NCBI GenBank assembly: GCA_028281625.1
Contig: JANQJN010000159.1
Span: 1 to 35,204 of the forward strand
DNA from: Emcibacteraceae bacterium
GTDB taxonomy: Bacteria > Pseudomonadota > Alphaproteobacteria > Sphingomonadales > Emcibacteraceae
DNA: 35,204 nt
Direction: 5' to 3'
Position numbers and translations under genes: made by a program. Positions 1-7,335 of this stretch are shown here, piece by piece; the first letter of the stretch is position 1; every line of letters starts with the position of its first letter. The notes beneath the pieces were generated by a model. That model made no database searches. It was not told the origin of the DNA and saw nothing but the letters and a program-made list of their open reading frames with translations.

Positions 1-667
1 GTTCAGTATTGCCATCATTTTCGTCTGCTGATGAAATGCCGTCTGTGCTCACACCGCTTGCGGAAAGGCTGTAGCCAAATTGCTCGTCGCCACCGTAAAT
101 GCTTGCACCGCCCCGTTGGGTGTTGAAGGATCCTCCCTCAAGGAACATTTTACCACCAAACCCATCGCCGCCAGTTCTGGTTATGATATTAATGACACCA
201 CCGATTGCATCAGACCCATAAAGCGTGGATTGAGGTCCGCGAAGAATCTCAATGCGTTCTATGTTATAGGTATCAAGTGTGCCAAAATTATACCCACCAC
301 CTGTTGCGCTGGTGTCGTTCAGCTGAACACCGTCTATTAGCATCACCGTTCGGTCTCCACCAGCCCCGCGAATGGAGACAGACGCCGAACCGCCAAATGA
401 GCCATTTTGTGATATGGCGACACCTGGTACAGTTTCAAGCGCATCCAGTACAAATTTTTGCTGGCTTTTTTCAAGCGTAGCCTCAGAGATAACCGAAACA
501 CTACTTCCCACTTGAGAGAGTGGTTGTGGACGCCTGTTTACAGTAACCACAATAACATCTTCATCATTTGATGCTGTTTGCTGCTGAGCTTGGGCATTGA
601 TTGGGCTGACAAAAGTGCTAGCCAATAAGAGTAAGGGACCACTTAGCCCCAAGGTTTTTTTATTCAT
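1..667 (-). CDS. TonB-dependent receptor, BtuB-like (N-terminal part, cut by window edge)
   Basis: The first 222 codons of an outer-membrane receptor that imports a scarce ligand using TonB energy. A signal peptide of about 25 residues ends in an A-Q-A region. A TonB box follows at about residues 37-45 (DVIVVTVNR, close to that of BtuB). Then comes the plug domain, with VPGVAISQNG, SVSIRGAGG, VMLIDGVQLND and RIEILRGPQSTLYGSDAIGG. The barrel lies outside the window. The start is the ATG whose complement is at 665-667, preceded by a GGA in a small hairpin loop. The cobalamin riboswitch just upstream makes vitamin B12 or another corrinoid the probable substrate. The family assignment is read from sequence; the ligand is inferred from the riboswitch. 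Confidence 0.9.
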   Translation of the reverse strand, partial: MNKKTLGLSGPLLLLASTFVSPINAQAQQQTASNDEDVIVVTVNRRPQPLSQVGSSVSVISEATLEKSQQKFVLDALETVPGVAISQNGSFGGSASVSIRGAGGDRTVMLIDGVQLNDTSATGGGYNFGTLDTYNIERIEILRGPQSTLYGSDAIGGVINIITRTGGDGFGGKMFLEGGSFNTQRGGASIYGGDEQFGYSLSASGVSTDGISSADENDGNTE

Positions 668-685
668 AACAAATTCCAGTTTGTT
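668..685 (-). promoter_or_regulatory. Hairpin presenting the ribosome-binding site of the receptor gene
   Basis: In the transcript, AACAAA and TTTGTT form a 6-bp stem around the loop CTGGAA and abut the ATG directly. The only Shine-Dalgarno-like bases (GGA) are in the loop. A second short stem (CCGTG/CACGG) lies just upstream. The structure could contribute to translational control by the riboswitch, but that is inference. Confidence 0.4.
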
Positions 686-803
686 ACCGTGTGATCACGG
701 TTTGTTAAACATTACATGGAGTTTGTCTGTAAAATTGGGACGCCCTCCGTGCATTACGATAGTATCGCCTACACGGAAGTTCCGTTCTGAGTGGTTAACC
801 CGA

Positions 804-826
804 CCATCAGAGGGGCGACTTGATGG
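804..826 (-). promoter_or_regulatory. Expression-platform hairpin of the cobalamin riboswitch
   Basis: In the RNA, CCATCA (complement of 821-826) can pair with TGATGG (complement of 804-809) around the loop AGTCGCCCCTC. The same CCATCAA segment can instead pair with TTGATGG at the far 5' side (complement of 984-990) to close aptamer helix P1. The two pairings exclude each other, as expected of a switching element. It could alternatively be the hairpin whose loop docks on the aptamer in this riboswitch class. Confidence 0.55.
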
Positions 827-990
827 CAGGTCTCCTGGCTTACGAATCTGACGCTTAACTCAACCTTCCCGGTTTCCCAGTGGTATCAAGAGGCAAGCTT
901 TTCGCTTACAGTTACGGGTATAGCAACGGATTAGAATATTATTCGCACCGTTTTCCCTTTAACCTTTAAAAAATTTAAAGGAACCATCAA
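820..990 (-). ncRNA. Cobalamin (B12) riboswitch aptamer
   Basis: Read on the minus strand, the leader contains the conserved segments of this class in order: AAAGGGAA, CGGTGCGAAT, AATCC, GCT, CCCGTAACTGTAAGCG, CCACTGGGAAACCGGGAAGG and the B12 box AAGCCAGGAGACCTGC (complement of 826-841). The ends TTGATGG and CCATCAA close a 7-bp P1 helix. It lies 153 nt upstream of the receptor start. In this family adenosyl- or methylcobalamin binding normally lowers expression of the downstream uptake gene. Confidence 0.93.
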
Positions 991-1043
991 AGATATTGAT
1001 AAACGAACATTATGGAAAAATAAATACAATTATCGATAGTGAA

Positions 1044-1086
1044 GTTTAAAAAGAAACGGGCCCGCTTCCCCCCAGAAGCCGGCCCG
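1044..1086 (-). terminator. Rho-independent terminator-like hairpin reading leftward
   Basis: A GC-rich stem pairs 1058-1062 with 1081-1085 and 1064-1068 with 1075-1079, with one C-C mismatch and a six-base loop. On the minus strand the hairpin is followed by TTTCTTTTT. No minus-strand gene precedes it within 3.6 kb, so it either ends a small RNA or blocks antisense transcription from entering the riboswitch. The plus strand has only a weak T-rich tail. Confidence 0.6.
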
Positions 1087-1232
1087 CTTATTCTTTGCTT
1101 AACTGTACTAATTTCTAAACATATATTTTCAAGTAAAAATATCCCGCCAAGATGTCTATTAAATATAGCTGTTTAACGCTTTCTCCACGGTTCTAAATAG
1201 ATCTCCACTTTTGATCTTAAACGATCAACGAA
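1048..1232 (-). ncRNA. Candidate small RNA upstream of the B12 riboswitch
   Basis: A perfect TATAAT on the minus strand (complement of 1239-1244) lies about 185 nt before the leftward terminator, with no protein gene between them. The putative transcript starts near a TCAAC-TTC-GTTGA hairpin. No good -35 hexamer is visible and homology cannot be checked, so this is only a candidate. Confidence 0.25.
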
Positions 1233-1274
1233 GTTGACATTATAACCAAATTGTTTCTAAAAAATTTCTGAATA

Positions 1275-1323
1275 TGTAATTTATTGTAATCAATTGTAAA
1301 TAAATGTAACTGATTTGTATAAT
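1275..1323 (+). promoter_or_regulatory. Promoter of the hybrid kinase gene with four phased TGTAA boxes
   Basis: TGTAA begins at 1275, 1285, 1295 and 1305, an exact 10-bp period that puts all copies on one face of the helix. A perfect -10 TATAAT follows at 1318-1323. TTGTAA at 1294-1299 could act as a poor -35 with an 18-bp spacer. Direct repeats with helical spacing overlapping a weak -35 are typical of OmpR/PhoB-family activator sites. The OmpR-type regulator at 5048-5782 is the obvious candidate, but that link is inference. Confidence 0.55.
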
Positions 1324-1422
1324 GGAGTATTACCCTGCCGATTTGACCTTTAACGTTGTAATTTTTAACATATTTTAGAAAATTGTACGTTTCATCAGAA
1401 ATCTTTGATAAATTAGCTGATT

Positions 1423-4400
1423 ATGTTTCAGAAGTATGGGGAAGCCGTGACCGTTAATCTCGTTAAAATATGTACAATGCTGATGTTGCTTGGTGCGAGC
1501 TTTGGAGTTGCCTTGGGGCAACAGCAAGCAGACAGTGAAAAGCAACTGGAAGCTGTACCGGTCAACTTGACGAATGAAGAACTTCAGTGGATTTCAGAAA
1601 ATCCTGTTATCAAAGTAACCAGTAAACTCAATACGGCGCCAAATGAATTTATTCGTGCGGGCAGTCCTGTGGGGTTTTCCATCGATTACATGAACTTGGT
1701 TGCAGAAAATGTTGGCCTCGAAATTGAATATATTTACGGCTATCAATGGTCCGAACTTCTTGCCATGCTTGAAAATAGGGAAATCGATGTATCCCACAAT
1801 ATTTTTCAAAATGATGAACGTGAGCAGTATTTAACTTTCACAGAACCCTACATGAATTTGGAACCAGCTTTCTTTGGATTGGCTGGCAGCACACCAGTGC
1901 ACGGAATAGAAGATTTACGCGGTAAAAGAATTGGCGTCGTAGCGGGCTGGGCGTTGGATGGGGCGTACCGACAAAAGTTTCCATCATTAGAATTTGTAAA
2001 TATCGCAAACTCACTGGATGCGGCTCTGAAAACGATTGACGGTGAAATTGATTTGTTTATTGCAACAAAATTTATCGCTGAATCCATTATCGAAACAAAC
2101 TTTATCACAAATGTGGAAATGGTTGGCACTTCCGAATTCCTGGAGGTTTCGAATAACGAAGGAGCGCGTATTGCTGTTAGAAACGACTGGCCGATCCTTC
2201 ATTCAATTCTTTCAAAAGGTATGGCGGCTATAACGGAAGAGCAGTATATCGGGCTCAATGAAAAATGGCTGATGCCCGCAAGTCAGGTTAGTGACATTGA
2301 TTTGTCCGAAGAAGAAGTGGCGTGGCTTGATCAGAACAAGGTCGTGAAGGTTGTTGTAGATCAGGCGTTGCTTCCGCTTGAATCAATTGATGAAAATGGC
2401 GAGATCAGTGGTATTTCAGGTGATTATCTGAAATTGATATCGGAAAAACTAAATATCCGATTTGAATGGGTTGGAAACGAAACCTTCGCGGAGGGTGTTG
2501 AACTAATACATTCAGACGAGGCCGATATGATTTCCATATACTCTGAGACTGGGGATCGGACAGATTATATGATCTTTACCGAAGGGTATATGACTCTTGA
2601 CCTCGTGATTTTTGGAAGACTTGGTGAAGACGTTTATGGGGATATGAACGGTCTTTATGGCCGCACAGTAGCGATGCCAAAGGGATGGGATACTACCGAT
2701 TGGATTAGAAGGGATTACCCTGGGATCAATGTTGTTGAGACCTCAAATAAAACCGAAGCCCTGAGGCTGGTTTCGGGAGGGGTGGTTGATGCGCATATCG
2801 GAAGCGTATCAACAACATCCTATAATCTAGTATCGCAGAATATTAATAATATGGTTGTCGCTGGTGTTACGCCATATAGTACCAGTATTTCTATGGGCAT
2901 TCGTGCGGACCTACCTCATTTAGCAAGTTCAATGATAAAAGCCCTGAATTCGATAACGGTTACTGAAAGAAATGAAATCAGCCAGAAGTGGATCGTGCTT
3001 CGAAATGAAGAAACAACAGATTATACGTTGGTTTGGCAAATTCTGTTGGCGGCAGCAGCGCTGTTTGCACTGATTATGGTTTGGAACTATAGCCTGCGGC
3101 AGGAAGTAGAGAGAAGAAAAAGCAGTGAAGAGAGATTCCGCCAAATTGCGGAAACAGTAGACGGCGTGTTTTTTATTTGCGAGGCCGATCTTAGTAAAGT
3201 CAAATATATGAGTCCCAGTTTCAGCGAATGGACCAACCTTTCCTGCGATGTTATTTACGAACATGCAGGAAAGTGGCTCAAGTTTGTTCATCCAAATGAT
3301 CAGAAAATTTTCAAGCAGTCCGTTGATCGGGCCATCGAGAGTGGGTTTACCAGCCGGCTTCCTGATTATAGAATTATCGACTGCAACGGTAAAACCAGAT
3401 GGATTGCGACCCAGGCGCATCCTATCTATGACGAGAATAGAGAATTGGCAAGTGTTGTCGGATTTATGACCGATATAACCACCAGAATCAGATCCCGGGC
3501 AAAGCTGAGCGAAATCAATAACCAGTTTCAAAATGCCTTTAACCATGCATCACACGGCATGGCTCTCGTAGGTACGGACGGTAAATTTCAAAGGGTGAAT
3601 AGTGCGCTTTGCGAAATCCTAGGTTATGAAGACTATGAGCTTCTTGAGTTGGATGTTAAATCGATTACACATCCAGACGACATAAACTTAAGCATGACGC
3701 TTATGCGCGAAGTAATCGACGGTGAGCGACTTTCGTTTCAACTGGAAAAGCAGCACATTCGAAAAAATGGCGCCGTTGTTCCAACTCAGTTAAATGTTTC
3801 AATGGTTCGAGATAATAAAGGTAGACCTATTCATTTTGTGGCCCAAGTACAGGATCTTTCGACACTTAAAGAGCGAGAAGAGCAGCTGCGACAGTCTCAG
3901 AAGATGGATGCTGTGGGTAAACTGACGGGTGGTATCGCACATGATTTTAACAATATTTTGGGAATTATCCTTGGTAATCTGGAAATCCTACAGGCGACAA
4001 TGCCAGAAGAGCCCACTGCCCAACAAAGGCTAGAGAAAGCCTTGAAAGGTGTAGATAGAGGATCCAGCCTCATCAAAAAACTGCTCAGTTTTTCAAGAAA
4101 CACACAGCCGAATACAGGTCCGATCAATGCAAATGAAAGCGTACTCAATCTGATTGACCTTATAAAAAGAACTTTTAAGGCGTCAATAACAGTAAAAGAC
4201 CAGCTTGATGAAAACTTGTGGCCCATTGATGTGGACAGTGGTGAACTTGATGATGCGATTTTGAATTTGGCGCTCAATGCCAGGGATGCAATGGAAGGCG
4301 ACGGAGAGCTCACAATTAAAACGGAGAATGTTGTGCTCGATGAGCAGCATCAAAACCGTAACCCAGGCAGCCAACTAGGCGATCATGTGGTTATTTCGGT

Positions 4401-5040
4401 CACGGACACCGGGGTCGGTATTGACGACGAGCATATGGATAAAATTCTTGAACCGTTTTTTACCACCAAACCCGTACACAAGGGTACTGGGCTGGGGCTA
4501 AGTATGGTGCATGGATTTGTTCAAAGATCAAACGGCCATATGAAGGTGTTCTCTGAAAAAGGCAAAGGCGCTACTTTCAAGATATATATTCCCAGATCGA
4601 AAGCAGTATCGTCTCTTGAAAATCAACTGATGACAGGCCAAGAAAAATTACCGAAAGGAAGTGAAACAATTTTAATCGTGGATGATGAAAAACATCTTTG
4701 TGATATTGCGCGCACTCAGTTAACGGATCTGGGGTATTCCGTTTACACAGCAAGCAGTGCTTCAAACGCACTTGAATTGCTGAGCAAAAATAAGAATGTG
4801 GATCTACTGTTCAGTGACATTGTTATGCCTGATAATCAGGATGGTTACAAAATGGCGAGCTCTGCACTTAAAATAAACCCCTATCTCAAAATACTACTGA
4901 CCAGTGGGTACTCGAAAGACCTTGATGACAATGTGTATGAAGATAGTGAACTATTTACAAATTTATCTTCAAATTTACTTCACAAACCCTATAACCGAAA
5001 AGATCTAGCGATCGCGATTAGACGGTCACTGGATCAGTAA
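1423..5040 (+). CDS. Hybrid sensor histidine kinase with two periplasmic solute-binding sensor domains (BvgS/EvgS-like)
   Basis: A 1205-residue inner-membrane kinase. Order: signal peptide (1-32); two type-3 solute-binding domains (about 56-285 and 300-526); one membrane helix (536-555); two PAS domains (about 569-690 and 700-815); HisKA with phospho-acceptor H840 in [11 protein letters not shown]; HATPase with NARDAM, DTGVGI and GTGLGLS; and a C-terminal receiver with acidic VDDE (1086-1089), D1132 in SDIVMP, and KPY. No Hpt domain follows, so onward phosphotransfer needs a separate partner. The ATG at 1423 has no Shine-Dalgarno; in-frame GTG at 1447, preceded by GGGGAAG, may be the real start. 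Its stop is 7 bp from that of the convergent response regulator. The ligand is probably an amino acid or other small organic molecule, judging from the domain family. Confidence 0.93.
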   Translation: MFQKYGEAVTVNLVKICTMLMLLGASFGVALGQQQADSEKQLEAVPVNLTNEELQWISENPVIKVTSKLNTAPNEFIRAGSPVGFSIDYMNLVAENVGLEIEYIYGYQWSELLAMLENREIDVSHNIFQNDEREQYLTFTEPYMNLEPAFFGLAGSTPVHGIEDLRGKRIGVVAGWALDGAYRQKFPSLEFVNIANSLDAALKTIDGEIDLFIATKFIAESIIETNFITNVEMVGTSEFLEVSNNEGARIAVRNDWPILHSILSKGMAAITEEQYIGLNEKWLMPASQVSDIDLSEEEVAWLDQNKVVKVVVDQALLPLESIDENGEISGISGDYLKLISEKLNIRFEWVGNETFAEGVELIHSDEADMISIYSETGDRTDYMIFTEGYMTLDLVIFGRLGEDVYGDMNGLYGRTVAMPKGWDTTDWIRRDYPGINVVETSNKTEALRLVSGGVVDAHIGSVSTTSYNLVSQNINNMVVAGVTPYSTSISMGIRADLPHLASSMIKALNSITVTERNEISQKWIVLRNEETTDYTLVWQILLAAAALFALIMVWNYSLRQEVERRKSSEERFRQIAETVDGVFFICEADLSKVKYMSPSFSEWTNLSCDVIYEHAGKWLKFVHPNDQKIFKQSVDRAIESGFTSRLPDYRIIDCNGKTRWIATQAHPIYDENRELASVVGFMTDITTRIRSRAKLSEINNQFQNAFNHASHGMALVGTDGKFQRVNSALCEILGYEDYELLELDVKSITHPDDINLSMTLMREVIDGERLSFQLEKQHIRKNGAVVPTQLNVSMVRDNKGRPIHFVAQVQDLSTLKEREEQLRQSQKMDAVGKLTGGIAHDFNNILGIILGNLEILQATMPEEPTAQQRLEKALKGVDRGSSLIKKLLSFSRNTQPNTGPINANESVLNLIDLIKRTFKASITVKDQLDENLWPIDVDSGELDDAILNLALNARDAMEGDGELTIKTENVVLDEQHQNRNPGSQLGDHVVISVTDTGVGIDDEHMDKILEPFFTTKPVHKGTGLGLSMVHGFVQRSNGHMKVFSEKGKGATFKIYIPRSKAVSSLENQLMTGQEKLPKGSETILIVDDEKHLCDIARTQLTDLGYSVYTASSASNALELLSKNKNVDLLFSDIVMPDNQDGYKMASSALKINPYLKILLTSGYSKDLDDNVYEDSELFTNLSSNLLHKPYNRKDLAIAIRRSLDQ

Positions 5041-5047
5041 CATCTAA

Positions 5048-5782
5048 TTATTTGTTTTTATCTCGTTTAATTTCACCAATGAACATGTAGCCGGATTGGC
5101 GAATAGTTTTTATAAATTGTGGTTTTTTCGGATTATCGCCAAGTTTCTTCCGTATTTTGGCAATCATAACATCCAGACTTCTATCATAAGGGGCGTATTC
5201 GCCGCGGCCAGTTGCAACGCTATCCAGCAGCTGCTCGCGACTTAATGCGCGGCCAGCGGCCTTGATCAATGCATGTAGGATCGAAAACTCATGACTTGTC
5301 AGTTGGACTTCTTCGTTATCTGGGTTAAACAATCTCTGAGCCCCAGTATTTATAGACCAGTCGTTAAATGAAATAGTCGCATTTTCTGCGGACGGTTCAA
5401 CGGGTTGATTATTGCTCAAATGAGATCTGCGGAGAACGGATTTGATGCGGGCAATGAGCTCGTGGGAGTGGAAAGGTTTGGTTATATAATCATCGGCACC
5501 CAGTTCAAGTCCTATAACCTTATCGATCACATCGCCTTTGCCGGTGAGCAGCACAATGGGTATATCGTATTGAAGGCGAAGTTTTTTCATAGCCGTTAAG
5601 CCATCACTTTCTGGAAGCCCTATATCAAGTATAATGAGTGAAAAATCTTGTTCAGCGATTTTTGCGTTTAACTCTTCGACATTTTGAGCTTCAACCACTC
5701 CGAAGCCATTCATTTCCAGCAGGGTGCGGACGATATCCCTGATTTCCTCTTCATCATCAACAATAAGTATTTGATCTGACAT
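5048..5782 (-). CDS. OmpR/PhoB-family response regulator
   Basis: A 244-residue two-domain DNA-binding regulator. The N-terminal receiver has the acidic pair D9-D10, phospho-acceptor D53 in LIILDIGLPESDG, the switch region VLLTGKGD and the conserved K in YITKPF. The C-terminal winged helix (about 135-238) includes the DNA-recognition stretch YDRSLDVMIAKIRKKLGD and the wing FIKTIRQSGYMF. It is convergent with the hybrid kinase and lies between two paralogous kinases, so it may serve either or both. The phased TGTAA array in front of the hybrid kinase looks like a site for this class of protein. The partner and target assignments are inferred. Confidence 0.93.
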   Translation of the reverse strand: MSDQILIVDDEEEIRDIVRTLLEMNGFGVVEAQNVEELNAKIAEQDFSLIILDIGLPESDGLTAMKKLRLQYDIPIVLLTGKGDVIDKVIGLELGADDYITKPFHSHELIARIKSVLRRSHLSNNQPVEPSAENATISFNDWSINTGAQRLFNPDNEEVQLTSHEFSILHALIKAAGRALSREQLLDSVATGRGEYAPYDRSLDVMIAKIRKKLGDNPKKPQFIKTIRQSGYMFIGEIKRDKNK

Positions 5783-5932
5783 GCTTTAATTTAGTCCCCG
5801 CTAGAATGGTTGCTTTTACTTGTATAACCCATGAGCGAAAAGAACAATAGAAAAACGCGACAAAATAGCAATATTTTGCACATTCAGTTCATTAGAGAAT
5901 TAAATTTCTTGCGGCTGATAAAAAGTATTCTG

Positions 5933-7153
5933 CTACAGATTTTTCATAACCGAAGAAGCGCTGATCTGCGCGATTGAAGTGGTTCCCATCTGGCGCATGA
6001 CCCCCTTGAATTCTGCGCTCAGAATATCAATTACTTTCTCCACGCCGGGTCGGCCGAAGGAGCCCAGTCCCCAAAGGTATGGTCGACCAATGGCAACAGC
6101 GTCCGCGCCCAGTGCCAGAGCTTTGTAAATATCGGAACCGCGGCGGATACCGCCATCAATCAGCACTGGAATGCGTTTGTTTACTCGGGTTGTTATATCC
6201 GGGAGCACATCAATAGTGCCTCTGGCGCTTACCTGACCGCGGCCCCCATGATTGGAAACCACAATGCCATCAACACCATGCTCAATACATTTTTCCGCGT
6301 CATCCGGATGAGTGATGCCTTTCACCACCAGTTTCATATCTGTGACATCCTTAATCTGGTTCAGTAGATCTGCGTCATATAGTCTTGGGCTTTCGATATA
6401 GGCGTCAACATCAATCTCATCAAGCATAGGGCGGCCACGATAAGGGCTTCTCTCTTCACCGTGGCATGGAACACAGTCGCGAGTATCCCGTTTGATAAAC
6501 CGGGACAGGGTTTCGCGGCGCCCACCACCCATCAAATCAACGGTAAGAACTACGACCTCGCAACCGGCGCGCTCCGCGCGTTTTAGCATTTGTAGGGACG
6601 ATTCTAAATGTGCGCGGGCATAAAGCTGAAACCAAACCGGTTCACCGCGAATTTCGTTGATTTCTTCAATAGACGTGGATGAAAAATTCGAAAGCATCAT
6701 AAGTAGATCATATTTATTTGCCGCCCATGCAACGGCGGATTCCCCTTCCGGGTGAAACGCTTTTTGACTGCTTGTGGGTGCAATAGCAAGTGGGCTTGGC
6801 CATGTGCGGCCAAAAATTTCCACAGATGTATCGACCTCACGAACATCATTTATGCGCCGCGCAGTGAGTTTTAAATTTCGGTATCCTTCGCGGTTGGCCA
6901 ACTGAGATTGTTCATCAGTCACACCAGTTGCCATATAGCCGTAATGAGCAGGAGGAAGCTTGTCGCGTGCAACAGCTTCAAGATCAAAAATATTGATCGC
7001 TTCTTCTGGGTCGGAAATCAGCAATTTTTTAAGTTCGAGAATATATTTAAGATCTGGATCAAGATCTTCTGTTTCCTGGGCGTTGCCGATAGCCGCCAGC
7101 AACGGGCTGGTCAAGAGGAACTTTAAAAAATCTCGCTTATATTTATCTGCCAT
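5933..7153 (-). CDS. FMN-dependent alpha-hydroxy-acid dehydrogenase with export signal
   Basis: A 406-residue LldD/glycolate-oxidase-type TIM-barrel flavoprotein that would oxidise an L-2-hydroxy acid to a 2-keto acid. Visible motifs are the catalytic His/Arg segment VVSNHGGRGQ, the FMN-phosphate region LIDGGIRRGSDIYKALALGADAVAIGR (split here: DGGIRRGSD, then ALGADAVAIGRPYLWG), VWFQLYA and VVLTVD. The N-terminus KYKRDFLKFLL followed by a hydrophobic run and IGNA-Q resembles a Tat signal with Lys-Arg in place of Arg-Arg; cytoplasmic family members lack such an extension. GGGGAG precedes the ATG. The gene is divergent from the second kinase and may respond to it. The substrate cannot be read. 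Confidence 0.88.
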   Translation of the reverse strand: MADKYKRDFLKFLLTSPLLAAIGNAQETEDLDPDLKYILELKKLLISDPEEAINIFDLEAVARDKLPPAHYGYMATGVTDEQSQLANREGYRNLKLTARRINDVREVDTSVEIFGRTWPSPLAIAPTSSQKAFHPEGESAVAWAANKYDLLMMLSNFSSTSIEEINEIRGEPVWFQLYARAHLESSLQMLKRAERAGCEVVVLTVDLMGGGRRETLSRFIKRDTRDCVPCHGEERSPYRGRPMLDEIDVDAYIESPRLYDADLLNQIKDVTDMKLVVKGITHPDDAEKCIEHGVDGIVVSNHGGRGQVSARGTIDVLPDITTRVNKRIPVLIDGGIRRGSDIYKALALGADAVAIGRPYLWGLGSFGRPGVEKVIDILSAEFKGVMRQMGTTSIAQISASSVMKNL

Positions 7154-7186
7154 GAAGGCTCCCCTTTATTGTTGTTATATAGTTTG

Positions 7187-7215
7187 ATGCTAGCTTTCGA
7201 TCCAAATAGTGTCAA
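7187..7215 (-). promoter_or_regulatory. Sigma-70 promoter for the alpha-hydroxy-acid dehydrogenase gene
   Basis: On the minus strand TTGACA (complement of 7210-7215) is followed after exactly 17 bp by TAGCAT (complement of 7187-7192). The ATG is 34 bp beyond. The -35 is a full consensus match and the -10 matches at four of six positions. Confidence 0.65.
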
Positions 7216-7220
7216 ATTCT

Positions 7221-7245
7221 GTGATCACTAGTTAAATATTAACTA
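7221..7245. promoter_or_regulatory. Adjacent palindromes in a divergent promoter region
   Basis: The 8-bp palindrome GTGATCAC (7221-7228) directly abuts the perfect inverted repeat TAGTTAA-ATA-TTAACTA (7229-7245). They lie just upstream of the dehydrogenase -35 and about 90 bp before the second kinase, so a dimeric regulator bound here could affect both genes. The cognate protein is unknown. Confidence 0.45.
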
Positions 7246-7335
7246 TTTTTCCTTAATCTGAAACGGGTGTCGGTTCTGCTTTCTTAAAAGTATGTTTGGA
7301 AAGTTGATCCGGGGATAATTTATCAAGTTAAGCAT

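Noticed and set aside
1160-1250. Short minus-strand open frame upstream of the riboswitch ending in an arginine-rich tail
   Set aside because: It has no start codon before an in-frame stop and no recognisable family; a small RNA is a simpler reading of the interval.
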